Shown: one piece after another, positions 27,251 to 35,079 of the stretch
Numbering within the stretch: position 1 is the first letter of the stretch
Layout of the letters: each line of letters begins with the position of its first letter
From: Microbacterium sp.
GTDB taxonomy: Bacteria; Actinomycetota; Actinomycetes; Actinomycetales; Microbacteriaceae
Direction of reading: 5' to 3'
NCBI GenBank assembly: GCA_003524435.1
Contig: DQHP01000182.1
Coordinates: forward strand, 1 to 63,677
Length of the DNA: 63,677 nt
Translations under genes and position numbers: made by a program
The notes under the pieces: generated by a model
The model's input: the letters and a program-made list of their open reading frames with translations, nothing else
Databases searched by the model: none
What the model was told of the DNA's origin: nothing

Positions 27251-28489
27251 TCACCAATCGTGAACGGTGCCGTCAGCAAGCCGATTAAATGGCAGGTAGG
27301 CCTGTTCGTACGGATACTTTCCGGCCTCGTCGACGTTCAATTCCACACCGAGTCCGGGTTTGTCGCCGGGATGCAGCATTCCACCAGACCAAGTAAAGGA
27401 CTGCTCGAATACCTGGTTGGTCTCCTCAGAGTGCTGCATGTACTCCTGGATACCGAAGTTGTGGATGCTCAGGCCCAGGTGCATCGCGGCAGCCATGCCG
27501 ACCGGCGAAATGTCTGTCGGGCCGTGCATGCCCGATTTGATCTGGTACTGCGCGGCATAGTCGAGCGTCTTCTTCAACGGCGAGATACCGCCCATGTGCG
27601 TCACAGCACCGCGAACGTAGTCGATCAGCTGCTCACGAATGAGGCCTTGAAAGTCCCACACCGTATTGAAAATCTCACCGATCGCAAGTGGAGTCGTCGT
27701 GTGTTGGCGCACGAGCCGCAGCGCCTCTTGGTTCTCAGCCGGAGTGCAGTCTTCGAGCCAGAACAGATCATATGGTTCGAGCGATTTGCCCAGCTTCGCA
27801 GCCTGAATCGGTGTCATGCGGTGATGTCCGTCGTGCAGCAGTGGGATCTCGGGACCGAACTCGTTACGCACTGCTTCAAAGACACCGGGGAGATGCCGTA
27901 GATACGCGCGGGTGTCCCAGTCTTCCTGCACAGGCAATGCCCCACGGCGCGCGGGCTCGTGGTCATACCGAGATTCGCCACCACCAGCATCCGACGACTG
28001 CGAGGCGATCCCGTAGATCGCTTTCAGCCCAGGAACGCCGGTCTGAATACGGATCGCCTGGTATCCCTGCTCCAGGTGTGAACGAACAGAATCGAATAGC
28101 TCGGGAAGCTCTTTGCCCGATGCATGTCCGTACGCGAGCAGACCATCGCGCGATGCTCCGCCCAGCAACTGGTACACCGGCATCCCTGCCGCCTTGCCCT
28201 TGATATCCCACAGCGCCATGTCGACCGCAGCATTCGCCGCCATTGTGACGGGACCGCGACGCCAGTACGCCGAGCGGTATAAAAACTGCCAGGTGTCTTC
28301 GATGCGGTGCGCATCGCGCCCCAGCAGTAGCGGTACAACGTGATCTTTGAGATAGCTCACTACCGCAAGTTCACGCCCGTTCAGCGTGGCATCACCGATT
28401 CCCACATGCCCGTCATCTGTGGTCAGACGTAGCGTCACGAAGTTTCGACCGGGGCTGGTGACAATGACCTCAGCCTTGTCGATGATCAT
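27251..28489 (-). CDS. rspA: Enolase-superfamily D-mannonate/D-gluconate dehydratase (RspA/ManD-like)
   Basis: This 412-residue protein dehydrates a hexonate to 2-keto-3-deoxygluconate in the ManD subgroup. Metal ligands are Asp220 (in LLHDGHHRM), Glu246 (WLEDCTPAEN) and Glu272 (IGEIFNT). Likely acid/base residues are His222, Arg147/Tyr159 and His322 (SGMHGPTD). The C-terminus (PGDKPGLGVE, then PYEQAYLPFNRL) matches RspA closely. Members differ between mannonate, gluconate and very weak activity, so the substrate cannot be fixed by eye. Confidence 0.88.
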   Translation of the reverse strand: MIIDKAEVIVTSPGRNFVTLRLTTDDGHVGIGDATLNGRELAVVSYLKDHVVPLLLGRDAHRIEDTWQFLYRSAYWRRGPVTMAANAAVDMALWDIKGKAAGMPVYQLLGGASRDGLLAYGHASGKELPELFDSVRSHLEQGYQAIRIQTGVPGLKAIYGIASQSSDAGGGESRYDHEPARRGALPVQEDWDTRAYLRHLPGVFEAVRNEFGPEIPLLHDGHHRMTPIQAAKLGKSLEPYDLFWLEDCTPAENQEALRLVRQHTTTPLAIGEIFNTVWDFQGLIREQLIDYVRGAVTHMGGISPLKKTLDYAAQYQIKSGMHGPTDISPVGMAAAMHLGLSIHNFGIQEYMQHSEETNQVFEQSFTWSGGMLHPGDKPGLGVELNVDEAGKYPYEQAYLPFNRLADGTVHDW

Positions 28490-28505
28490 GTTGAACTCCC
28501 CTTAT

Positions 28506-29657
28506 TTACCATTCCGCCAATGATCCGTCTGCATGCCGCCAGATCGGATTTTGCCACCGTGTCCAACGGGACGCGGCATCTCTTACGGCCTTCTCATCAA
28601 TCTCGATCCCGAGTCCCGGGCTCTTCAGCAGTTCGAATCCGCCGTCGACGAACTGCAACGGCGATGTGTCGGCAACGTAATCGAGCACCTCCGCGCCGTG
28701 GTTGTAGTGGATACCAATCGACTGTTCCTGGATCAGATAGTTCGGCGTCGCAAAACCCACCTGCAAACATGCCGCCAGCGCGAGCGGACCGAGCGGGCAG
28801 TGCGGCGCGATCGACACATCGAATGTCTCGGCGAGAGCTGCTATGCGGCGCACTTCAGAGATTCCACCGGCATGCGAGAGGTCAGGCTGCGCAATCGCGA
28901 TTCCGGCCTGCAGCACCGGCAGGAATTCCTGCCTGCTGTACAGTCGCTCCCCTGTCGCAATCGGAATCGTCGTGGCATCCACCAGTCGACCTATGACGTG
29001 TGAGTTCTCGGGGACGACCGGCTCTTCGACGAAGAACGGATGCAGCGGCTCAAGCAGCGGTGCAAGCCTGCGCGCGCTCGCGAGTGTGAAGCGGCCGTGC
29101 AGGTCGACGGCAACATCACGATCTGGCCCCAGCACCTCGCGGGCGCTGGCAACACGAGAGACGACGCCGTCGAGCTCAGCGGAAGACCCGTTTCGACTCA
29201 TCTTGCCGGAGGCGTTCATCTTCACTGCGGTCAGCCCGACCGCCAACTGCGCGGAGATCTGGTCGGCAACCTCTGCCGGATCGTCACCGCCGACCCAGCC
29301 GTATGCGCGGATGCGGTCGCGGACCGCGCCGCCAAGAAGGTCGTGAACTGGCACTCCCAGTCGCTTCCCTTTGAGATCCCAGAGCGCCTGATCAACGCCG
29401 GCCACGGCGCTAGAAAGAACCGGACCGCCGCGATAGAACTGGCTTTTCGTCAGCACCTGCCAGTGGTCCTCGATCAGCGCGGGGTCGCGCCCGAGGAGGT
29501 ACTCGCTGAACTGATCGACCGCGGCGCGCACGACGTCGGCATAGCCTTCCAACGACGCCTCACCCCAGCCGACCAGCCCCTCATTGGTTTCAATCCGCAC
29601 GAACAACCAGCGCGGTGCGACGGGGAATGATTCCACCCGCGCGATTGTGTCTCTCAT
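28506..29657 (-). CDS. dgoD: Enolase-superfamily sugar-acid dehydratase (DgoD-like)
   Basis: This 383-residue protein has the mandelate racemase-type fold and resembles D-galactonate dehydratase. Asp185 with His187 (VAVDLHGRF), Glu211 (FFVEEPVVPEN) and Glu237 (ATGERLY) are the metal and base residues. His286 (SIAPHCPLGPL) is the second catalytic histidine. The N-terminal capping domain (VRIETNEGLVGWGEA) is intact. The start overlaps the gluconokinase stop by four bases. A second dehydratase in the same operon suggests that two different hexonates are used. Confidence 0.85.
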   Translation of the reverse strand: MRDTIARVESFPVAPRWLFVRIETNEGLVGWGEASLEGYADVVRAAVDQFSEYLLGRDPALIEDHWQVLTKSQFYRGGPVLSSAVAGVDQALWDLKGKRLGVPVHDLLGGAVRDRIRAYGWVGGDDPAEVADQISAQLAVGLTAVKMNASGKMSRNGSSAELDGVVSRVASAREVLGPDRDVAVDLHGRFTLASARRLAPLLEPLHPFFVEEPVVPENSHVIGRLVDATTIPIATGERLYSRQEFLPVLQAGIAIAQPDLSHAGGISEVRRIAALAETFDVSIAPHCPLGPLALAACLQVGFATPNYLIQEQSIGIHYNHGAEVLDYVADTSPLQFVDGGFELLKSPGLGIEIDEKAVRDAASRWTRWQNPIWRHADGSLAEW

Positions 29658-30181
29658 GCCTCAGCTCCTGCCTGTGCGAGGTAATCACGGGTGACCTCCG
29701 CAACGATCTGGTCAGGGGTCTCGCGCACGCTCACCCGGATGCCACGCTCGTCAGCCGTCAGCGGCTCTAAAGTGTCGTACTGCGATTGCAGCAACGTCGG
29801 CGGCATGTACTCGTGAGTGCGTCCGCTGATGCGCTCACGGATGAGCTCGATGGGCCCCCACGGCTCGACAAAGTAAACAGATGGGTCGTGGGTACGCAGG
29901 AGGTCACGATATTCGCGTCGCAAAGCCGAGCAGGCCACGACGACGCCCTTTCGGGCGGCATGCTCGACCAGCACCGCGCCGATTGCGGCTAGCCACGGCG
30001 CACGGTCAGTATCAGTCAACGGCGTCCCTGACGCCATCAACTCGACGTTGCGCTCAGAATGCAGAGTGTCGCCATCGACGAAAGGGACGTCCAGACGATC
30101 AGCCAGCATCTCGCCAATCGTCGACTTTCCGATTCCTTGAACACCCATCACGACGATTGAGACACGGGATTTCGCAGTCAA
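29654..30181 (-). CDS. gntK: Gluconokinase
   Basis: This 175-residue P-loop kinase of the GntK family phosphorylates gluconate to 6-phosphogluconate, the substrate of the nearby gnd product. The P-loop reads GVQGIGKST instead of the usual GVSGSGKST. VDGDTLHSERN, PLTDTDRAPWL and CSALRREYRD are the expected family segments. It starts with TTG, three bases after the permease stop, with AAGGG about ten bases before it. No later ATG or GTG keeps the P-loop. Confidence 0.88.
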   Translation of the reverse strand: MTAKSRVSIVVMGVQGIGKSTIGEMLADRLDVPFVDGDTLHSERNVELMASGTPLTDTDRAPWLAAIGAVLVEHAARKGVVVACSALRREYRDLLRTHDPSVYFVEPWGPIELIRERISGRTHEYMPPTLLQSQYDTLEPLTADERGIRVSVRETPDQIVAEVTRDYLAQAGAEA

Positions 30182-30184
30182 CCC

Positions 30185-31060
30185 TCAGCCCTTCGTTGCG
30201 CCGGCGGTGAGCCCGGTCACGATATAGCGCTGTGTGAACAGCGCGATGAGCATGATCGGCGTCGTCACCACGACGGATGCTGCCATCAGAGCTCCCCAGT
30301 CGATCGAGGCGTAACCGATGAAGTCGAAGATCGCCACGGGAAGGGTCTTGGTGGAATTGCCGGAGAGCACCAGGGCGAACATGAAGTTGTTCCAGCTGAA
30401 GATAAACGACAGGATCGTCGCCGTCGCGATGCCAGGCACCGAAAGCGGCAAGGTGATGCGGAAGAACGCTCCGATCGCCGTCAGTCCGTCCACCTGCGCC
30501 GATTCCTCCAGCTCTTCAGGGAGCTGATCGAAGAAGGACATCATGATGTAGAGGATCAGCGGCAACGATACGAACATGTGCGACAGGATCAGTGGCAGGT
30601 ATCCGCCGGTCATCTTCAGTTGAGCGAAGATGAAATACCAGGGCACGAGCAGGCTGACACCAGGGATGATGCGCGCCAGCAGTACTGCCATTGCCGACTT
30701 GTTCATCAGGAACCGACTCATCGCATATGCCGCAGGTAGCGCTAGCACCATAGACAGAGCCGTCGCCATGAAGGCGATAAAGAACGAGTTCCAGATGTAG
30801 ACGAGATAATTGCCGCGGCGCGGATCGAAGACTGTGCCGTAGTTGTCCAACGTCGGATCGAAGATAAATGCCTTGCTCGCGTCATAGATCTGCACGTTGT
30901 ATTTGAAGCTCGCCAGCACCATCCAGACGATCGGTCCGAGGAACGCCAAGACGATCAGGGCGATGCCGATAACCCTCCCCACTGTGCCCACGCGGACTTT
31001 GCGACGGCGGCGAGGAAGAACCGGTGCGATCTCGGTGCGTGTATCGGTCATGGTGGTCAT
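30185..31060 (-). CDS. Sugar ABC transporter permease (MalG type)
   Basis: This 291-residue inner-membrane protein has six helices. The EAA loop region reads EELEESAQVDGLTAIGAFFRITLPLS.. in two pieces and is typical of CUT1 family permeases. The N-terminus is basic and cytosolic. It pairs with the MalF-type permease upstream, overlapping it by four bases. No ATPase is encoded in the operon, so a shared MsmK-type ATPase from elsewhere is needed. Confidence 0.9.
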   Translation of the reverse strand: MTTMTDTRTEIAPVLPRRRRKVRVGTVGRVIGIALIVLAFLGPIVWMVLASFKYNVQIYDASKAFIFDPTLDNYGTVFDPRRGNYLVYIWNSFFIAFMATALSMVLALPAAYAMSRFLMNKSAMAVLLARIIPGVSLLVPWYFIFAQLKMTGGYLPLILSHMFVSLPLILYIMMSFFDQLPEELEESAQVDGLTAIGAFFRITLPLSVPGIATATILSFIFSWNNFMFALVLSGNSTKTLPVAIFDFIGYASIDWGALMAASVVVTTPIMLIALFTQRYIVTGLTAGATKG

Positions 31061-31992
31061 GAGTCCTTGACCTTTCTCTGCATCTGGAGCACCCAGATCA
31101 CGCCGAGGATGATGAGGAAGAAGAGGATCAGGACCGCTGACGCCAGCCCGTACTCGTTGTAGTCGAAGCTCAACCCGTAGGCATAGATGTTGAGCGTTTC
31201 CGCGTCATGGAACGCACCACCGCCCTTGCCCTTGGTCGCGTAGATAAGGTCAAAGGTCTTCAGCGCGTCGATGCCGCGCAGAAGAACCGCGGCGACGATC
31301 ACGCTGCGCATCAGCGGCACGGTGACGTACCAGAAGCGCTGCCAGCCGTTCGCGCCGTCGACCTTCGCGGCCTCCTGCGGCTCATCGGAGAGTCCGGTGA
31401 GGCCAGCCAGCAGAATGAGCGCTACCATCGGCGTCCACTGCCAGACGTCGACGAATACAAGTGTTGCCAGTGAGGTGGATGGATCAGCAAGCCACGGTTG
31501 CGGCGGGATGCCGACCCAGCCGAGCATCTCGTTGACGAAGCCGATGTTGGGCTCGAAGAGCAGCCGCCACATCATGCCGACGGCGACGGGCGTTGCCACC
31601 AGCGGAAGCAGAATGATCGTGCGCACCGCACCCTGGCCCCGGAAAGGCTTCCAGAGCAGTAGCGCGATAATCATGCCGAGGATGAGTTCGAAGAAGAGCG
31701 CTCCGCCCGTGAAGGCGAAGGTGCGCCACACCGCTGGCCAGAACCGTTCAGTATCGGTGAGTGCCTCGGTGTAGTTCTCGAGGCCGAGGAAACCAAACTT
31801 TCGACGGACAGAGCGCTTCGCGTCGGTGAAGCTAAGAAACAGCGTCCAGCCAAGCGGGATAACGAGCAGCAGCGTGGTGAACGTGATGGCAGGTGCGGCG
31901 AATAGCCACTTGCGATGCCGGTTGGACCAACGGCTGAAGCGCTCGCGCACTCCGACCGTCTCGGAGTTTTGTAATGCAGTCATAAGTGACAT
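31057..31992 (-). CDS. Sugar ABC transporter permease (MalF type)
   Basis: This 311-residue, six-helix CUT1 permease has the EAA loop as DEPQEAAKVDGANGWQRF near residues 203-220. A basic N-terminal segment (RFSRWSNRHRK) precedes helix one. It begins at ATG 31992; an ATG three codons on (31983) is also possible and has GGATG six bases before it. It lies after the binding-protein gene, across a 13-bp hairpin. Confidence 0.9.
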   Translation of the reverse strand: MSLMTALQNSETVGVRERFSRWSNRHRKWLFAAPAITFTTLLLVIPLGWTLFLSFTDAKRSVRRKFGFLGLENYTEALTDTERFWPAVWRTFAFTGGALFFELILGMIIALLLWKPFRGQGAVRTIILLPLVATPVAVGMMWRLLFEPNIGFVNEMLGWVGIPPQPWLADPSTSLATLVFVDVWQWTPMVALILLAGLTGLSDEPQEAAKVDGANGWQRFWYVTVPLMRSVIVAAVLLRGIDALKTFDLIYATKGKGGGAFHDAETLNIYAYGLSFDYNEYGLASAVLILFFLIILGVIWVLQMQRKVKDS

Positions 31993-32005
31993 CCGTGAGG
32001 GTCTG

Positions 32006-32042
32006 CCGTCGCTGCCCCAGTGCGATACCGGGGCAGCGACGG
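32006..32042 (-). terminator. Strong hairpin between the sugar-binding lipoprotein gene and its permeases
   Basis: A perfect 13-bp stem (32006-32018 with 32030-32042) with an 11-base loop begins 12 bases after the lipoprotein stop on the minus strand and ends 13 bases before the permease start. No T-run is present. It probably reduces or delays transcription into the permeases, or protects the lipoprotein mRNA. Confidence 0.75.
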
Positions 32043-32054
32043 GAGCGGAATCTG

Positions 32055-33368
32055 TTACTCGGAGTCCTCGAGGAGGAACTCATCGAACTTCTTGTTCGCG
32101 CTGTCGACCGCGCCGTCCACATCGCCTCCGGCGATCGCCTCCACGATCGGCTCGCCGACCATCTCGCGAGCTTTCGCGACCTGAATCACGAGCGGACGGT
32201 CCTGACCCTCACCGTTCTCGCCATTGATCTTGATCGCCTCAACGAGCTCAGCGGGGTACTCAGCCGTCGCATCAGCGTCGTCCCACACCGAGCTGCGCGC
32301 ACCCATGACGCCAAGCTTCGACATCTCGAGCGTGATCTCCTTGGACGTTGCCCATTTGATGAACTGCCATGCAGCATCCTGGTTCGCGGAGGACTCGTTG
32401 ATCGCGAGCGCCCATGCCGCGACGTTGTATGGCTTAGAGCCAGCATCCCCTTCGGGGAACGGTGCGAAACCGACCTGCTCAGAGACCGTCGATTGGGTCT
32501 CGTCGGTCATGTTCTTGTATAGGCTGTCCGCATCGGCGATAAACGCGGCCTGTCCTTGCTGGAACACGGCGAACGCCTCGGGCCAGCTCATCTCGGGGTT
32601 GATCGTGGCGTCGGTGTGCGTGCTGATGAGGTCGCCGTAGTACTGGTATGCCGCGCGAGCCTCGTCACTGCCGATTCCGGACGTACCGTCATCGTTAATC
32701 CACTGACCACCGAAGCTGTACAGGAACGCGCTGAACTGTGTCACCGCTGCCGACTTGCCCGTACGACCGATGTAACCCGCAACATCAGGGTGCAACTCGT
32801 GGATCGCTGCTGCCGCGGCGTCGAGCTCGTCCAGCGTGGTCGGCACTTCAAGGCCGGCCTCTTCGAGGAGGTCCTTGCGGTAGTAGAGAACCGTACGCTC
32901 GGTGATGATCGGCACACCGACGACCGCATCGTCATAGCTGGTCAGCGAAGCCGGGCCACTCTGGAAGTCGGCCCATTCCCACTCCTCGTCGCCTTCGGCG
33001 AGCTCGGTAATGTCTGAAAGATAACCGTTGCTGGCGAACAGTTTGTTCTCTTGCAGCGGGCGGTACATCAGTACGTCGATCTCATCGGTTCCTGCGTTGA
33101 GCTTGACGTTGTACTGGTCAGAGAGCTGATCTTCGGCGAGCTGGCTGATCTCAACCTTGGCGCCGGTTTCCTCTTCGAACTCGGGGATCAGCTCCTTGAT
33201 CGTCTCGGTCCAGACGTGGTTGGCGAGAGTGACGCGAATCGTTTCACCCTCGATGCCCGCGTTCTCGTCGATGTCTGCGCCACCTGAGCTGCAACTGACC
33301 AGCGCTCCGGCGACGACTGCCGTTGTTGCCGCCGCGAGGAAGCGGGCGGTCTTGGATCCGTACTTCAC
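32055..33368 (-). CDS. Sugar ABC transporter substrate-binding lipoprotein
   Basis: This 437-residue lipoprotein has the signal KYGSKTARFL followed by a hydrophobic core and lipobox LVSC (Cys26). The mature part is a family 1 extracellular solute-binding protein (ELIPEFEEETGAKVEI, later AINESSANQDAAWQFIKW). GTG at 33368 is taken as start because GGAG lies five bases before it; the longer open frame has no such site. It binds the sugar or sugar acid used by the operon. As first gene it is controlled by the region at 33444-33473. Confidence 0.92.
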   Translation of the reverse strand: MKYGSKTARFLAAATTAVVAGALVSCSSGGADIDENAGIEGETIRVTLANHVWTETIKELIPEFEEETGAKVEISQLAEDQLSDQYNVKLNAGTDEIDVLMYRPLQENKLFASNGYLSDITELAEGDEEWEWADFQSGPASLTSYDDAVVGVPIITERTVLYYRKDLLEEAGLEVPTTLDELDAAAAAIHELHPDVAGYIGRTGKSAAVTQFSAFLYSFGGQWINDDGTSGIGSDEARAAYQYYGDLISTHTDATINPEMSWPEAFAVFQQGQAAFIADADSLYKNMTDETQSTVSEQVGFAPFPEGDAGSKPYNVAAWALAINESSANQDAAWQFIKWATSKEITLEMSKLGVMGARSSVWDDADATAEYPAELVEAIKINGENGEGQDRPLVIQVAKAREMVGEPIVEAIAGGDVDGAVDSANKKFDEFLLEDSE

Positions 33369-33443
33369 TGTGACTCCATCCTGAGCCGCGCCTCGTTGTG
33401 CTGGCTCCTGGTGCAGGTGTTCCATTACGTCTGCTTAGTGGCC

Positions 33444-33473
33444 AAGATAGTAGTCACAAGTCATACTTATCAA
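33444..33473 (-). promoter_or_regulatory. Candidate promoter of the sugar-acid operon with embedded operator
   Basis: On the minus strand TTGATA (33473-33468) is followed after 18 bases by TATCTT (33449-33444). An 11-bp inverted repeat AAGT-CAT-ACTT (33458-33468) lies between the two boxes. GntR/FCD regulators usually bind GT..AC repeats of this size, and the divergent GntR gene starts 36 bases away. The box match is moderate. Confidence 0.4.
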
Positions 33474-33503
33474 CTCCTGTGATCAAAAAGATATGCTCGA
33501 GTC

Positions 33504-34250
33504 ATGACGAATGAAACGGGGCTCGGCGCTGATCCCGCTCCCGCAAGCGCGATGGGTGACCTGCGCAACTTTGTACTCGATACGCTCGGCCGCGAAATCT
33601 GCGCTGGGGCAATTGAGCCGGAGACAACATTCACCACTGAGTCGATTGAAAGCCGCTTCCAGGTCTCACGCCCGGTCGTCCGCGAGGCGCTGCGCGCTTT
33701 GCAGACACTCGGACTCGTGACTCCGAAGCGACGTGTCGGCGTGCGCGTCCTCCCCCTCATTCATTGGAACGTCTACGACCTTCAGGTCATTCGCTGGCGA
33801 CTAGCCGGACCCAGCCGCGTCGCGCAGCTGCGCTCCCTCACTGAGCTACGTGGCGCGATAGAGCCGGCCGCCGCCCGGCTCGCGGCCATTCGCGCACCTT
33901 TGAACGAAGCGAGCGACCTGGTGGGACTCGCCGGGCGTTTATGGGCGGCCGGCAAACAGGGCGATTCTCAGGAGTTCCTCCGTCTTGACCTGCAGTTTCA
34001 CCAGCTCATCTTGAAACTCAGCGGCAACGAGATGTTTGCGCAGCTGCATCACCTCGTCGAGGAGGTCCTGCGCAGCAGATCGCAGTACAACCTGATGCCA
34101 CAGTTCCCCGCGGCCGAAGCATTGCAGTGGCATGTCGATATTGCCACCGCCATCCAGACGGGAAACGCAGAGAAGGCCGGCCAGTCGATGATCTCCATCA
34201 CTGAACGCGCGCTCGATGAGATGAGTACAATCTGGGGCCGCGAACTCTGA
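33504..34250 (+). CDS. GntR family regulator with FCD domain
   Basis: This 248-residue DNA-binding protein is divergent from the sugar-acid operon and likely its repressor. The winged helix-turn-helix (about residues 20-85) holds TTESIESRFQVSRPVVREAL and LVTPKRRVGVRVLP. The all-helical FCD ligand domain (about 105-240) has the metal-type residues in LDLQFHQLILKLSGNEMF and WHVDIATAI. FCD regulators typically sense organic acids, in line with a hexonate inducer. Confidence 0.9.
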   Translation: MTNETGLGADPAPASAMGDLRNFVLDTLGREICAGAIEPETTFTTESIESRFQVSRPVVREALRALQTLGLVTPKRRVGVRVLPLIHWNVYDLQVIRWRLAGPSRVAQLRSLTELRGAIEPAAARLAAIRAPLNEASDLVGLAGRLWAAGKQGDSQEFLRLDLQFHQLILKLSGNEMFAQLHHLVEEVLRSRSQYNLMPQFPAAEALQWHVDIATAIQTGNAEKAGQSMISITERALDEMSTIWGREL

Positions 34251-34301
34251 CCGACCAAGGAACGCGCGCTTCACCGGGTGACTCAGGATTCACAGAGCGC
34301 A

Positions 34302-34344
34302 CATAGCTAACTCCATAGAAACTCCATAGCTGATTGCTCAGAAT
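34302..34344 (+). promoter_or_regulatory. Three phased CATAG direct repeats and a -10-like box before the response regulator gene
   Basis: CATAG occurs at 34302, 34314 and 34325 (steps of 12 and 11), within the direct repeat ACTCCATAG-AA-ACTCCATAG. One-turn spacing is the usual layout of OmpR/PhoB-type sites. CAGAAT (34339-34344) could be a -10 box, with transcription starting about at the ATG at 34351. No TTGACA-like box is present, as expected for an activated promoter. Confidence 0.45.
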
Positions 34345-34350
34345 GGATGC

Positions 34351-35079
34351 ATGACCCACGACCAGCCTGACCTCCGCCGCCCCGATGGCTCTCCCCTGCG
34401 GATCCTCGCGGTGGATGACGAGCAGATGCTCACCGACCTCCTCGCGATGGCACTTCGCATGGAGGGATGGGAGGTGCGCACCGCATCCTCAGGCCTTGAA
34501 GCGCTCCAGGTTGCGCACGAGTTTGAGCCCGACGCACTGGTGCTCGACATCATGATGCCCGACCTTGACGGCATGAGCGTGTTACGGCGCCTGAGAGAGT
34601 CCGGCAACCTCGTGCCCGTGCTTTTCCTCACTGCCAAAGATGGCGTCGGCGATCGAATCGCCGGTCTCACCGCCGGCGGCGACGACTACGTGACCAAGCC
34701 GTTCAGCTTGGAAGAGGTCATCGCGCGATTACGCGCCGTCATCCGCCGCACCGGGCTTGCCACCACTGACGAAGGCCAATCGATCCTCCGCGTCGGCGAT
34801 CTCACGCTCAACGAAGACAGCCACGAGGTCGAGCGCGACGGCACCGAGATCGAACTGACCGCGACCGAATTCGAGCTGCTGCGCTACCTCATGCGCAACG
34901 AGCGCCGGGTGCTGTCGAAGGCGCAGATCCTCGACCGCGTCTGGAGCTATGACTTCGGTGGAAAATCATCTGTTGTCGAGCTCTACATTTCGTACCTGCG
35001 CAAAAAGCTCGATGCGGGCCGCACCCCGCTACTGCACACGGTCCGCGGCGTCGGATACATGATCAAGGCGCCGCAGTGA
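34351..35079 (+). CDS. OmpR family response regulator
   Basis: This 242-residue protein has a receiver domain with VDDE, phosphoacceptor Asp66 (LVLDIMMPDLDG) and the KP loop (YVTKPF). A winged-helix DNA-binding domain follows (about 145-240; LTATEFELLRYLM, YISYLRKKLD, HTVRGVGYMIK). No Shine-Dalgarno is visible before the ATG, and a leaderless transcript is possible. The stop overlaps the kinase GTG by four bases. The phased repeats upstream suggest self-regulation. Confidence 0.95.
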   Translation: MTHDQPDLRRPDGSPLRILAVDDEQMLTDLLAMALRMEGWEVRTASSGLEALQVAHEFEPDALVLDIMMPDLDGMSVLRRLRESGNLVPVLFLTAKDGVGDRIAGLTAGGDDYVTKPFSLEEVIARLRAVIRRTGLATTDEGQSILRVGDLTLNEDSHEVERDGTEIELTATEFELLRYLMRNERRVLSKAQILDRVWSYDFGGKSSVVELYISYLRKKLDAGRTPLLHTVRGVGYMIKAPQ

